Source: Cyclobacteriaceae bacterium (GTDB lineage: Bacteria; Bacteroidota; Bacteroidia; Cytophagales; Cyclobacteriaceae). From it: 64,000 nt of DNA. Made by a program: the position numbers and the translations under genes. Shown piece by piece: positions 51,858-60,277 of this stretch; the stretch's first letter is position 1; each line of letters begins with the position of its first letter. A model generated the notes under the pieces. The model was not told the origin of the DNA. It saw only the letters and a list, made by a program, of their open reading frames with translations, and did no database searches. The DNA is taken from assembly GCA_019694875.1 (NCBI GenBank), contig JAIBBC010000001.1, positions 2,043,799 through 2,107,798 on the forward strand, given 5' to 3'.

Positions 51858-52609
51858 TACTTTTTATACAGTTTTTTGAGTTCGTCTTCCAACCCTTTGC
51901 CAACAATGTGTGAAACAATTGTTCCGTTCCGGTCAACGATTACGAACGCAGGAATCAATCGCGCTTTAAAATAGACAGAGAGGGGAGAGCCTTTTCCGGT
52001 CCAAACGATAGGCCAGGTGTAGTCGCTGTTTCGGGATACAAAATTTCTTACCCGTTGAAAGTCCTCATCGAGTGAAATGCTGTAAAACTCCAATGTCGGG
52101 TATTGCTTTCTTAGTCCATTAAATTTTTTCATCTCCGCGATGCATGGGCCGCACCACGTAGCCCACAAGTCAACGACTGTATAATCGCGCTGAGAATAGA
52201 TATCCGCCAGGCGGATTGAATCGCCGGAAACGGAAGGGAGTGTGATGCTTGTGATTTTGGTGTTGATCAGTGTGCGCGTTGCTTCATTTTTGACACGCTG
52301 CGCAATGCTCTTAACGTAATCGGAAGCCGGATGATCGATTACATCATCAACCATGGCCAGGAACTTATCTTCATCAACCCACCCCAATCCAAAAAGATTT
52401 TCAACAACTGCACAGATTGCAAGTTGATGAATTTCCGGATCGTTGATCTTTCTGAGTTCATGTTTAATGAACTGTTGCTCATTCCCGCTTTGCCGTTGCT
52501 CAAAAATATTCCTGGGCGAGAATATTTGTTTTAAACTGTCGTAAGCCGACTGGCCGTTCGCCAGCGCGAAAGAAAAGACTAATGTGAGAAACAAAAGACA
52601 CTTACGCAT
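51857..52609 (-). CDS. TlpA-like thioredoxin-fold protein
   Basis: A 250-residue exported protein. A signal peptide (KCLLFLTLVFSFALANGQS) is followed by a helical region of about 100 residues. The C-terminal thioredoxin fold has the active site ATWCGPCIAEMKKF (CxxC), SISLDEDFQRVRNFV and the cis-Pro loop LIPAFVIVDRNG. It probably reduces disulfides in the periplasm. Its start overlaps the membrane protein gene by eight bases and its stop overlaps asnB by one, so it is translationally coupled to both. Confidence 0.9.
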   Translation of the reverse strand: MRKCLLFLTLVFSFALANGQSAYDSLKQIFSPRNIFEQRQSGNEQQFIKHELRKINDPEIHQLAICAVVENLFGLGWVDEDKFLAMVDDVIDHPASDYVKSIAQRVKNEATRTLINTKITSITLPSVSGDSIRLADIYSQRDYTVVDLWATWCGPCIAEMKKFNGLRKQYPTLEFYSISLDEDFQRVRNFVSRNSDYTWPIVWTGKGSPLSVYFKARLIPAFVIVDRNGTIVSHIVGKGLEDELKKLYKK

Positions 52610-53171
52610 GGTGCGGTTTCCGGTTTGTGATGGCTAAACTTATACGAATAACTAGCAACAGACAAATCCAGGCAAACATTACTACAAACTCAACATATTT
52701 GCCACCTGCATACGGCAACTTACCCTGAATGCGTGGCAGATAGGTTAAAAAGAATACCAGCCACACGTAAAACAAGTATATGTTTTCAAGAATAAATCTT
52801 TTCCTTTCCGCAATTTTATTGATAACGAAAGGCGTAGTTAAGATAAACACGTAGGCCAATGCGCCTCCCGCTACACGCAAAGGAATAAACGTTCCGCCAA
52901 TCACCATGTTGTACGAAAACAGTTCAATGAAATGAATGGTGTGCGCTACTGCGAATGCCAGGAAAAATTTATCGGAAAGAATAGCTGCTAATTTCTCGCG
53001 ATGATAGGGAAGGAGGATAAAAATTAATCCAAAGATCAAAGCCGACAGCCGGCCGGAGAAGCGGGTTGCTCCCTGCAGGCCTGAAATATTGAAACCGTAC
53101 AGGAGAGCGGCAGCGAGCACAACCAAAACTTCGGCTGTTAATACAAGCAGCAGGGTTCTCCGGAATGTCAT
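52602..53171 (-). CDS. Polytopic membrane protein, ferric-reductase-like shape
   Basis: A 189-residue membrane protein starting at the ATG at 53171, one base after the stop of the FAD oxidase gene; the upstream frame overlaps that gene and is rejected. About six helices lie near residues 5-24, 35-55, 65-90, 95-115, 128-147 and 163-185. Two histidines in one helix (FAVAHTIHFIELF) and one after the next recall heme-ligating helices of ferric-reductase-like transmembrane proteins, but this is weak and no cofactor is proven. It is coupled to the TlpA gene by an eight-base overlap. Confidence 0.68.
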   Translation of the reverse strand: MTFRRTLLLVLTAEVLVVLAAALLYGFNISGLQGATRFSGRLSALIFGLIFILLPYHREKLAAILSDKFFLAFAVAHTIHFIELFSYNMVIGGTFIPLRVAGGALAYVFILTTPFVINKIAERKRFILENIYLFYVWLVFFLTYLPRIQGKLPYAGGKYVEFVVMFAWICLLLVIRISLAITNRKPHHA

Positions 53172-53172
53172 G

Positions 53173-54588
53173 TTAAAATATCTTTCCGGGATTGAGAATT
53201 CCTTTCGGATCAAAAACTTTTTTAATGCCGCGCATGATTTCAAGATTCACCGCACTCATGGCGATGGGCATGTACGGACGCTTCGCAATACCCACACCGT
53301 GTTCACCGGAAAGTGTTCCGCCCAGCGAAACGGTAAGTTTAAAAATTTCGCCTATGCCTTCAGGGATTTTTGTCGCCCAGTCGGCTTCGCTGATGTTTTC
53401 TTTCAGGATGTTCACGTGAAGATTTCCGTCACCGAGGTGACCGAAACACACGGTATTGAACCCGAAATTTTTTCCGATCTGTTTAATGCCCTTGATCAGT
53501 TTCGGGAGATTGGCGCGGGGAACTACCACGTCATCGGATTTGGTAAGTGTGTACGCGTTTACAGCCGGAGAAATGTTTTTTCTGATTTTCCAGAGTTCTT
53601 CTTTTTGCGCGGCTGTTTCAGCAAACAATATTTCGCCTGCTTCAAATTTCTCTACTACGTTCATTACACGCTCGGCATCGCGCATCAGAACTTCGTCATC
53701 GTTTCCGTCAAGCTCGCACAACAGGTACGCGTCCATGTTTTCCGGGAACGGAGTTGTTACCTTGCTCGCATAAATTTTTTCGACATAGTCGATCGTTTTC
53801 ATGGCTGCTTCACGTTCAAAGAACTCCATGCCGGAAGGCTGAATGCCTGCGGTGAAGATTGCTGCAATCGCTCGACACGCTTCTTCATTAGTAACAAACG
53901 GAATTAACAACAATACATTCTTCTGCGGATAGCCCCGAAGTTTGAAAATTATTTTTGTGATGATACCGAGGGTACCTTCACTGCCGCACATGAGTTGTGT
54001 GAGGTTGTAGCCGGTTGAGTTCTTCAACACGTTGGCACCGGTCCAGATAATCTCTCCGGTAGGCAACACAACCTGCAGGCTCAGAACATAATCGCGTGTA
54101 ACGCCATATTTCACTGCCTTCGGGCCACCACTGTTGTTGGAAACATTTCCACCGATGAAGCATGAACCGCTGCTGGCCGGATCGGGTGGATAAAACAATC
54201 CTTTTTCTTTAACAGCATTTTGAAACACTTCAGTGATTACGCCAGGTTCCACAGTAGCCTGCAAGTTCAATTCATCGATGTTCAGAATTTTATTAAAGCG
54301 TTCCATCGAGATAACCAGTCCCTTGTGAATCGGGAGTGAGCCCCCTGCAAGACCTGTACCTGCTCCGCGAGGCGTTACCGGGATATTGTTGTCGCTGCAC
54401 AGCTTCATCAGTGCGCTAATTTCTTCGGGAGTTCCCGGCTTCACGATTACATCCGGCAAAAACGAATAGTTTTCGGTTTTATCGTGCGAATAATCGTAGC
54501 GTTTTTCATCGTCAACAAAAATATTTTCAGGGCCAACAATGGCCTCAAATTGGCTTATCAAGCTGGCGGTAACTTCTGCAAATGCCAT
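53173..54588 (-). CDS. FAD-linked oxidase (GlcD/D-lactate dehydrogenase type)
   Basis: A 471-residue flavoprotein. The PCMH FAD-binding fold has VTPRGAGTGLAGGSLPIHKG, then PPDPASSGSCFIGGNVSNNS, and SGGPKAVKYGVTRDYVLSLQ. The C-terminal domain has FGHLGDGNLHVNIL and the end GGTLSGEHGVGIAKRPYM with FDPKGILNPGKIF. It oxidises a 2-hydroxy acid such as glycolate or lactate, passing electrons to the membrane. It is the first gene of the coupled run with the membrane protein, TlpA-like protein and asnB. Confidence 0.92.
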   Translation of the reverse strand: MAFAEVTASLISQFEAIVGPENIFVDDEKRYDYSHDKTENYSFLPDVIVKPGTPEEISALMKLCSDNNIPVTPRGAGTGLAGGSLPIHKGLVISMERFNKILNIDELNLQATVEPGVITEVFQNAVKEKGLFYPPDPASSGSCFIGGNVSNNSGGPKAVKYGVTRDYVLSLQVVLPTGEIIWTGANVLKNSTGYNLTQLMCGSEGTLGIITKIIFKLRGYPQKNVLLLIPFVTNEEACRAIAAIFTAGIQPSGMEFFEREAAMKTIDYVEKIYASKVTTPFPENMDAYLLCELDGNDDEVLMRDAERVMNVVEKFEAGEILFAETAAQKEELWKIRKNISPAVNAYTLTKSDDVVVPRANLPKLIKGIKQIGKNFGFNTVCFGHLGDGNLHVNILKENISEADWATKIPEGIGEIFKLTVSLGGTLSGEHGVGIAKRPYMPIAMSAVNLEIMRGIKKVFDPKGILNPGKIF

Positions 54589-54596
54589 GAATCGTG

Positions 54597-54604
54597 TATA
54601 TTTG
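54597..54604 (+). promoter_or_regulatory. Bacteroidota -7 box for the NlpC/P60 gene
   Basis: TATATTTG is a full TAnnTTTG match with a weak TTCTG around 20 bases upstream; the ATG of the NlpC/P60 gene follows at 54630. Confidence 0.5.
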
Positions 54605-54629
54605 AGGGATTATTTTTTAAACTTTTGAG

Positions 54630-55133
54630 ATGAAGCTATTTTTTAAACTCAAAATTAATCAAAAGCTTCCGCTATCAGGCATCCTGCTTTCCACACTTTT
54701 TCTGGTATCGTGTGCATCGAACAAAACCGCGCGCGTACAGGACGAAAGAGTCGAAAAAGTAATATCAACCGCCCGCACATTTGTCGGTACGCCTTACAAA
54801 TATGGTGGTACTACGCGGTCAGGTATGGATTGCTCCGGCTTGCTTTTGAATTCGTTTAAGCCCATCAACATGACGTTGCCACGTACATCTGAAGCGCAGA
54901 GTAAAGTTGGCAAAGAGGTTAAGCTCGATGAGCTGCAGCCGGGCGACCTGGTTTTCTTCGCCACAGGCGAAAAGAAAAGACAGATCACGCATGTGGGTTT
55001 GGTGACGGATGTCAGAAAGAAAGACAACGTGAAATTCATTCATGCGTCAAGTTCGCTGGGCGTTGTTGAAACAAACCTGTATGCCGAGTATTACCTCAAG
55101 CGTTTCCGTACAGCAAGAAGAGTGATTAAGTAA
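54630..55133 (+). CDS. NlpC/P60-family lipoprotein (peptidoglycan endopeptidase)
   Basis: A 167-residue lipoprotein. The N-terminal signal ends in the lipobox LVSC (Cys 28). The NlpC/P60 domain (residues 42-165) has the catalytic Cys in GGTTRSGMDCSGLLLNSF (Cys 68), the His in QITHVGLVTDV and a polar third residue in KFIHASSSLG. It hydrolyses the peptide cross-links of the cell wall from the periplasmic face. A -7 box lies 25 bases upstream. The following gene starts after a 50-base gap. Confidence 0.92.
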   Translation: MKLFFKLKINQKLPLSGILLSTLFLVSCASNKTARVQDERVEKVISTARTFVGTPYKYGGTTRSGMDCSGLLLNSFKPINMTLPRTSEAQSKVGKEVKLDELQPGDLVFFATGEKKRQITHVGLVTDVRKKDNVKFIHASSSLGVVETNLYAEYYLKRFRTARRVIK

Positions 55134-55184
55134 TTGTAGTTGTGCCGGTGTTTTTGCTACTTTGGAAACACTAATACACGCTAC

Positions 55185-56156
55185 ATGTCAACCCGCAGAG
55201 ATTTTTTACGCGTAACCGCATTGGGAGCAGCTGTGCTTCCGATCCAACAATCTTTTGGTTTAGGTAAACTGTTCGAAAACAAACCCATTGTTGTTTCAAC
55301 ATGGCCAAACCTCAAAGCAAATACGGCTGCATGGGGTGTACTTTCAAAGGGCGGTCGCTCACTTGATGCAGTTGAACAGGGTGGAAGAGTGGTTGAAGCG
55401 GACCCAACGGATACATCTGTAGGGTATGGCGGTCTTCCGGATCGTGAAGGCCGGGTAACACTTGACGCCTGCATTATGGACGATCAGGGCAACTGCGGTT
55501 CGGTTGCCTTCGTACAGGGTTTCATGCATCCAGTTTCTATCGCGCGAATGGTGATGGAAAAAACTCCGCACGTTATGCTCGTTGGCGCTGGCGCAGAAAA
55601 GTTTGCGCTCGACAATGGATTTAAAAAAGAGAATCTCCTGACTCCACAAGCTGAGAAGACGTGGAAGGAATGGCTGAAGAAATCGGAATACAAACCCGAT
55701 CACAGCATCGTTAAACCGAATCACGACACAATCGGAATCCTGGCGCTTGATGATCAGGGAAAATTATCCGGTGCGTGTACCACCAGCGGTATGGCGTTTA
55801 AGATGCACGGCCGTGTAGGCGATTCTCCAATAATCGGTGCCGGCCTGTATGTTGATGGTGAAGTTGGCGCTGCTACCGCGACAGGAGTAGGCGAAGAAAT
55901 GATCCGGATATCCGGTAGTCACACCATCGTTGAATTGATGCGGCAGGGGCGTACTCCGCAGGAGGCGTGTGAAGAAGCGGTAAAGCGTGTGATTAAAAAG
56001 CATGGAGAAAAAGCAAAAGATCTGAGCGTTGCGTTTCTAGCACTGTCAAAAGATGGTGTAATAGGAGCATACTCCACGAACAACGTGTTCTCCTACACGC
56101 TAACCACACCCGATAAGACAAATCTTGTGATCAAAGCACCAAGCTATTTTCCGTAA
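55185..56156 (+). CDS. Aspartylglucosaminidase-like N-terminal nucleophile hydrolase
   Basis: A 323-residue enzyme from the ATG at 55185, with a Tat signal (MSTRRDFLRVTALGAAVLP). The family pattern is complete: AVEQGGRVVEADPTDTSVGY, then GNCGSVAFVQGFMHP and the self-cleavage site HDTIGILALDDQGK with the nucleophile Thr. CTTSGMAFKMHGRVGDSPII and GAATATGVGEEMIRISGSH form the substrate pocket. The precursor would split before the Thr into alpha and beta chains. It cleaves the GlcNAc-Asn link or acts as a beta-aspartyl peptidase. The cutC gene starts two bases after its stop. Confidence 0.92.
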   Translation: MSTRRDFLRVTALGAAVLPIQQSFGLGKLFENKPIVVSTWPNLKANTAAWGVLSKGGRSLDAVEQGGRVVEADPTDTSVGYGGLPDREGRVTLDACIMDDQGNCGSVAFVQGFMHPVSIARMVMEKTPHVMLVGAGAEKFALDNGFKKENLLTPQAEKTWKEWLKKSEYKPDHSIVKPNHDTIGILALDDQGKLSGACTTSGMAFKMHGRVGDSPIIGAGLYVDGEVGAATATGVGEEMIRISGSHTIVELMRQGRTPQEACEEAVKRVIKKHGEKAKDLSVAFLALSKDGVIGAYSTNNVFSYTLTTPDKTNLVIKAPSYFP

Positions 56157-56158
56157 CC

Positions 56159-56893
56159 ATGACCATTGAAGTTGTAGCTTATAATATTGACTCGGCCTTT
56201 CGTGCGCAGGAAGGCGGGGCCGACAGAATCGAATTGTGTGACAGTCCAGGAGATGGCGGCAATACACCTTCATACGGGGTTGTTGAGGCGCTGCGTCCGC
56301 ACATCACGATGGATATCTTCGCGATGGTAAGGCCGCGCGGAGGCGATTTCCTTTATTCGAGTTATGAATATTATGCGATGAAGCGCGACATTCTTGCGTT
56401 TCAAAAATTGAGCGTGGATGGCGTTGTATTGGGAATACTGAACCCTGACGGAACAATCGACAAGAAACGGTGCAGGACATTGATCGATATGGCCCGGCCA
56501 TTGAAAGTTACCATTCATCGCGCCTTCGACATGACGCGCGATCCTTTTCAGGCACTTGAGGATTGTATCGAAGTGGGGTTCGATCGAATCTTAACTTCCG
56601 GACAGAAAGCGAAAGCATTTGAAGCGGTTGACCTGATTGCTGAGCTCGTTAAACGTGCGGATGGCAGAATTTCCATTATGCCCGGATCAGGCGTAAACGA
56701 AAGCAATGTGGTTGAGCTCGTTTCAAAAACAGGTGTAAAAGAAATTCACTTTTCTGCTTCCGCAATGAAAGACAGCGAAATGCAGTTTCAGAATAAAGCA
56801 ATTGCGGGGCTGGGTTCGGAACCCGGTGCTGAATACAAGTTGCGTACTGTGAATGTGCAGATGATTAAAAACATCCGCGCATTGTTGGGTTAA
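56159..56893 (+). CDS. cutC: CutC family protein
   Basis: A 244-residue TIM-barrel protein with EVVAYNIDSAFRAQEGGADR, then IELCDSPGDGGNTPSYGVVE, MVRPRGGDFLYSSYEYYAM, VTIHRAFDMTRDPFQALEDC and SIMPGSGVNESNVVEL, the CutC landmarks. Despite the name, a copper role is not established for most members. Two bases separate it from the preceding amidase-type gene, so the two are co-transcribed. A hairpin follows the stop. Confidence 0.93.
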   Translation: MTIEVVAYNIDSAFRAQEGGADRIELCDSPGDGGNTPSYGVVEALRPHITMDIFAMVRPRGGDFLYSSYEYYAMKRDILAFQKLSVDGVVLGILNPDGTIDKKRCRTLIDMARPLKVTIHRAFDMTRDPFQALEDCIEVGFDRILTSGQKAKAFEAVDLIAELVKRADGRISIMPGSGVNESNVVELVSKTGVKEIHFSASAMKDSEMQFQNKAIAGLGSEPGAEYKLRTVNVQMIKNIRALLG

Positions 56894-56903
56894 ACGAGTC
56901 AAT

Positions 56904-56935
56904 ATCCGGGTTCAAAGTTTACCCTGAACCCGGAT
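56904..56935. terminator. Hairpin between convergent genes
   Basis: ATCCGGGTTCA (56904-56914) pairs with TGAACCCGGAT (56925-56935), an 11-bp perfect stem between convergent genes. No clean T run follows, so it may be a bidirectional terminator of moderate strength. Confidence 0.55.
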
Positions 56936-56949
56936 CCTGAATCTTGATT

Positions 56950-59913
56950 TTATTGTCGTGTTGCCTTGATTGGCATCGTTCTGAATTGACCGAAGCTTAA
57001 CGTTCCGTCAAAAGCATTATTCGTAATCTTTCCTTTAATGGTAACCGGAACAGAATTGCCGTTGAAGTTCATCGTGTAATTCATCGTCAACTCATTTCCA
57101 TTCACCGTGGTGGATGTCAGTTCGATGGGTTGAGGAGCACGTGCACTTGAAATGGTTCCTTTATACGTGTCATTGTCTTTTGTCAGGTTGAATGTTCCTG
57201 TGTTTGCACCTTGCGGTGATTCAACAGAATAGTTCCATGTTCCGGACGCATCTACCGAAAGGCTGTCGGGTACGGTTGTGGTTTTTGTTGTATCCGGTGT
57301 GGCAGGTTTTTGTTGAGGCTGACTGTTAAGTTGAGGCATACCTCCACCGCGGTTTCCGCCACCCTGGTTTCCTCCATTTTGGCCACCCATGTCGCCACCA
57401 CCATCTCCGCCACCGCCATCTTTCAGGTCATCGTTATTAACCGATTTTCTTCTGCGCTGACGTTGCTGTTGATCAAAGCCCATCTTTCCGATCCGGTAGC
57501 TGAACGTAACCCGGACGCTCATATTGCGCATCGTATTCACGCTTCGCTGATCAATCGTTGGTGTGTGGGTTTCACTCTTGATTCGCATTTCTGTGGTGAA
57601 GAAGTTTTCCGCTGCAAACCCGAGGCTTGCCTTCTTCTCGTTAAACTCTTTTCTGAACCCAAGACTGTAGGTACCAAATCCGCCCTGAGAGCCCTGCAGG
57701 TTCACGCGGTTTCCGCGATAGTAACCAAAGAACTGGATGGCCCAGTTTTTCGGGAGGCTGTAGTTACCAAACATGCGGCCACTCCAAACAAAACCTTCGT
57801 TGCTTGCGGCTGCTGTTCCTTTTTGCTCATTGTTCAACACGTTATAGTACATGTCGCCACCGCCATTCAGCGTGAACTTGTTGTTGATGTTGATGTTTGC
57901 AAAAATGCTGAGCCCGTATGCATTCTCATAACCGATGTTTTGGTAGTGAGTGGTAATCTGGCCTTTTACTTTCGGAACACCTTCAATTCCTAACGTATCC
58001 CGAACTGCCTGGATTGATTCTGTGGTATTGCGAACGAAACCGGAGAAGTTCAGGGTTGTTCCTTTTATGAACGTGCTGTATCCAATCTCATAGTTGTTGG
58101 TGTATTCGGGATCAAGGTCCGGATTACCAACCGAAATGCTCTGAATGTTTTGCTGGTTTACGTTTGGATTCAAAAACTGTATCGAGGGACGCTGAATACG
58201 TCTGTTATAAGCAAGTTTAACTGTGTTTCCGTTCTTTAACTTTTTAGAAAGGTTAACGCTCGGCACAATGACTCCGTAACCCGGGATTTCAGGATCTTCA
58301 AGCTCGGGGCTCTTTACGCGGTAGCTTGCGTTGATGGATGTATACTCATACCGCGTTCCAGCTTTGATGCTGTAGCCTGCTTTGGTGGTAAGCGTATACG
58401 AAAGATATCCGGCCGTTACATTCTGATCGTAATTGAGCGCATTATTGTTCTGTGTAGTTAACGTGTTTGGTACATAGTCACCCTCGCCAATCGCGTAGAA
58501 GTAGTTGTAGTTACTGTTTACTTTACGCATAATGTTTTTTGCTCCGATTTCCAGCATTTGGTTATCCGCTATCGGAGTTTGGTAATCCACCTGTGCAGTA
58601 ATCTCAACGTTTAAGCCCTTGTTGGTGTTTTTTACGAGGCTATCCAGATCAACCGGCTGACGATAGTAGGTGTTAAAGAAATCGTTGTTGCGATCGTTGC
58701 GGCTGTACTGTGCCGAGAAACTCAGTTCGCGCTGTGGTTTTTCGTACGTATGCGTGAAGTCAAGACTCACATCAATCGTTCCGGAGTTATCTTTTGATTT
58801 AGAATCCCAAAGTTGAGTCCCAAAAGGTGACACGCGTTTCACATCATCCTGGTAGTTGGTTCCGTTGCGCACGCCATACCGGACAGATGCCGCCATGTAG
58901 TTATGTGCGTTGATATCGTAATCCCAGCCCAATGTATAACGTCCGTTCAAATCATTTCTTCGGGTATCGGCTGTTTGTGTTGTTGTTTCCGGATAGTCAT
59001 CTGACGTGTCGTCAGGTGTTCCGTTGTTGTTCATGGTAGTTGTCTCATTCAAAAAACTTCCCTTCACGTTGTAGCTTGCCCTGCCAAAACCACCGAGCGA
59101 GAAACCCATTTTGCCTTTGCGATAATTCCCATTGAGCCCGAGGTTGGATCCGCGTAAGCCAATACCCGAATCAACGTTTAAGGTTGCTCCCTGCAACGTA
59201 TTCTTCTTGGTAATGATGTTGATAATACCGGCTGACCCTTCTGCATCATATTTTGCGGAAGGAGAAGTAATCACTTCCACTGTTTTGATCTGATCCGCAG
59301 GAATTTGCTTCAGGGCATCAGCAATGCTGCTGGCCGTGATGGTGGAAGGTTTGTTGTTAATCAACACCAGAATGTTGGAGTTGCCGCGCATCGATACGTT
59401 TCCATCCATATCTACCGAGAGCATGGGAACGCGTTTAAGGACATCGGTTGCATCGCCACCGCGCGTAGTAGCATCCTGTTCGGCATTGTAAACGGTACGG
59501 TCTACCTTTTCTTCAATCAGCGACCGTTGCCCCTCCACAACCACTTCATTCAGAACTTTTGCGCTTACGCTGAGTTTAATGGTTGATAATTCAACTTCTC
59601 CGCGTTTATCTACGCTGATGTTCTCGATTGTTTTTGTTTCGTAACCGAGAAAGGTGATGGTCATGGTATACGTTCCTTCGGCCAGTTGTTTCAGGGTGAA
59701 TTTTCCTTCCATGTCGCACACGGTGCCGTCAATGGCTTTCGAAGTAGCCGGATCAATCAGAACAATATTGGCAAACTCTACCGGTTGATTGCTTTCCCCG
59801 TCCAGCACCTGGCCCGAAATTTTACCGTTGCCCTTTGGCGTCTCCCCACCGGGTTGTTGCGCAAATGCGTTTAGTGAACCAATTAAAAAAAATAGTAAAA
59901 GCGTCCTTTTCAT
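56950..59913 (-). CDS. TonB-dependent receptor-like outer-membrane protein with C-terminal extension
   Basis: A 987-residue protein from the ATG at 59913, where MKRTLLLFFLIGSLNAFAQ is a signal peptide; the longer upstream frame is rejected. Residues 28-115 form a carboxypeptidase-D-like regulatory domain (GKISGQVLDGESNQPVEFAN). The plug includes LNEVVVEGQRSLIEEKVDRT and VSMRGNSNILVLINNKPST. A large beta-barrel then runs to about 810 (ends near VRVTFSYRIGKMGF). After this comes a Gly/Asn/Gln-rich linker (about 815-885) and a beta-rich domain of about 100 residues (ASGTWNYSVESPQGANTGTF to the C-terminus). A barrel-final aromatic strand is usually the end of such proteins. The substrate is unknown. 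Confidence 0.9.
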   Translation of the reverse strand: MKRTLLLFFLIGSLNAFAQQPGGETPKGNGKISGQVLDGESNQPVEFANIVLIDPATSKAIDGTVCDMEGKFTLKQLAEGTYTMTITFLGYETKTIENISVDKRGEVELSTIKLSVSAKVLNEVVVEGQRSLIEEKVDRTVYNAEQDATTRGGDATDVLKRVPMLSVDMDGNVSMRGNSNILVLINNKPSTITASSIADALKQIPADQIKTVEVITSPSAKYDAEGSAGIINIITKKNTLQGATLNVDSGIGLRGSNLGLNGNYRKGKMGFSLGGFGRASYNVKGSFLNETTTMNNNGTPDDTSDDYPETTTQTADTRRNDLNGRYTLGWDYDINAHNYMAASVRYGVRNGTNYQDDVKRVSPFGTQLWDSKSKDNSGTIDVSLDFTHTYEKPQRELSFSAQYSRNDRNNDFFNTYYRQPVDLDSLVKNTNKGLNVEITAQVDYQTPIADNQMLEIGAKNIMRKVNSNYNYFYAIGEGDYVPNTLTTQNNNALNYDQNVTAGYLSYTLTTKAGYSIKAGTRYEYTSINASYRVKSPELEDPEIPGYGVIVPSVNLSKKLKNGNTVKLAYNRRIQRPSIQFLNPNVNQQNIQSISVGNPDLDPEYTNNYEIGYSTFIKGTTLNFSGFVRNTTESIQAVRDTLGIEGVPKVKGQITTHYQNIGYENAYGLSIFANININNKFTLNGGGDMYYNVLNNEQKGTAAASNEGFVWSGRMFGNYSLPKNWAIQFFGYYRGNRVNLQGSQGGFGTYSLGFRKEFNEKKASLGFAAENFFTTEMRIKSETHTPTIDQRSVNTMRNMSVRVTFSYRIGKMGFDQQQRQRRRKSVNNDDLKDGGGGDGGGDMGGQNGGNQGGGNRGGGMPQLNSQPQQKPATPDTTKTTTVPDSLSVDASGTWNYSVESPQGANTGTFNLTKDNDTYKGTISSARAPQPIELTSTTVNGNELTMNYTMNFNGNSVPVTIKGKITNNAFDGTLSFGQFRTMPIKATRQ

Positions 59914-60005
59914 GCTGATTGAATAATGTTTTCTTGCCAACCCCAAAACTTCCGGAATTGTTGCAGGATCAATGTTAATTAACCTTAAACCTGCGTGAAA
60001 GCGCG

Positions 60006-60013
60006 CAAAGGTA
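60006..60013 (-). promoter_or_regulatory. Bacteroidota -7 box for the outer-membrane receptor
   Basis: On the minus strand the sequence reads TACCTTTG, a full TAnnTTTG match, with a leader of about 90 bases before the ATG. No clear TTTG -33 is visible. The 210-base region between the receptor and tRNA-Ala also holds the tRNA promoter. Confidence 0.45.
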
Positions 60014-60085
60014 GACTTATTTACCCTACAGCCTGACGGTGATTTTTTCAAATGCTGTAAAACCTTTTGGAAGGCAATTTTGGCT

Positions 60086-60116
60086 TTTGTGAGGACAGTT
60101 TTTTAAAATATCTTTG
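60086..60116 (+). promoter_or_regulatory. Promoter of tRNA-Ala
   Basis: TTTG (60086-60089) and TATCTTTG (60109-60116) are separated by 19 bases, the full Bacteroidota TTTG-N19-TAnnTTTG promoter. The tRNA begins only eight bases after the box, so the leader is very short. Confidence 0.8.
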
Positions 60117-60124
60117 CCGCACTC

Positions 60125-60201
60125 GGGGGATTAGCTCATTTGGCTAGAGCGCTTCGCTGGCAGTGAAGAGGTGATCGGTTCGAATCCGATATTCTCCACC
60201 A
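60125..60201 (+). tRNA. tRNA-Ala (anticodon GGC)
   Basis: The 77-base cloverleaf has acceptor GGGGGAT paired with ATTCTCC, a D stem GCTC/GAGC, an anticodon stem CTTCG/TGAAG around CTGGCAG (anticodon GGC) and a T loop with TTCGAAT. The discriminator is A and the CCA end is encoded. It decodes GCC/GCU. A promoter directly precedes it and a terminator directly follows. Confidence 0.95.
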
Positions 60202-60203
60202 CC

Positions 60204-60230
60204 AAAGTCCGCATTCGCGGACTTTTGTTT
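60204..60230 (+). terminator. Rho-independent terminator of tRNA-Ala
   Basis: AAAGTCCGC (60204-60212) pairs with GCGGACTTT (60217-60225) around an ATTC loop, followed by a T-rich run. Confidence 0.9.
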
Positions 60231-60277
60231 TTATACGATGTTGTTTACATTTTTTTTAACAATTCGGTTTCCGAAAC

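Noticed and set aside
59914-60051. N-terminal extension of the TonB receptor
   Set aside because: It would place about 46 residues before a clear signal peptide and crosses the candidate promoter box.
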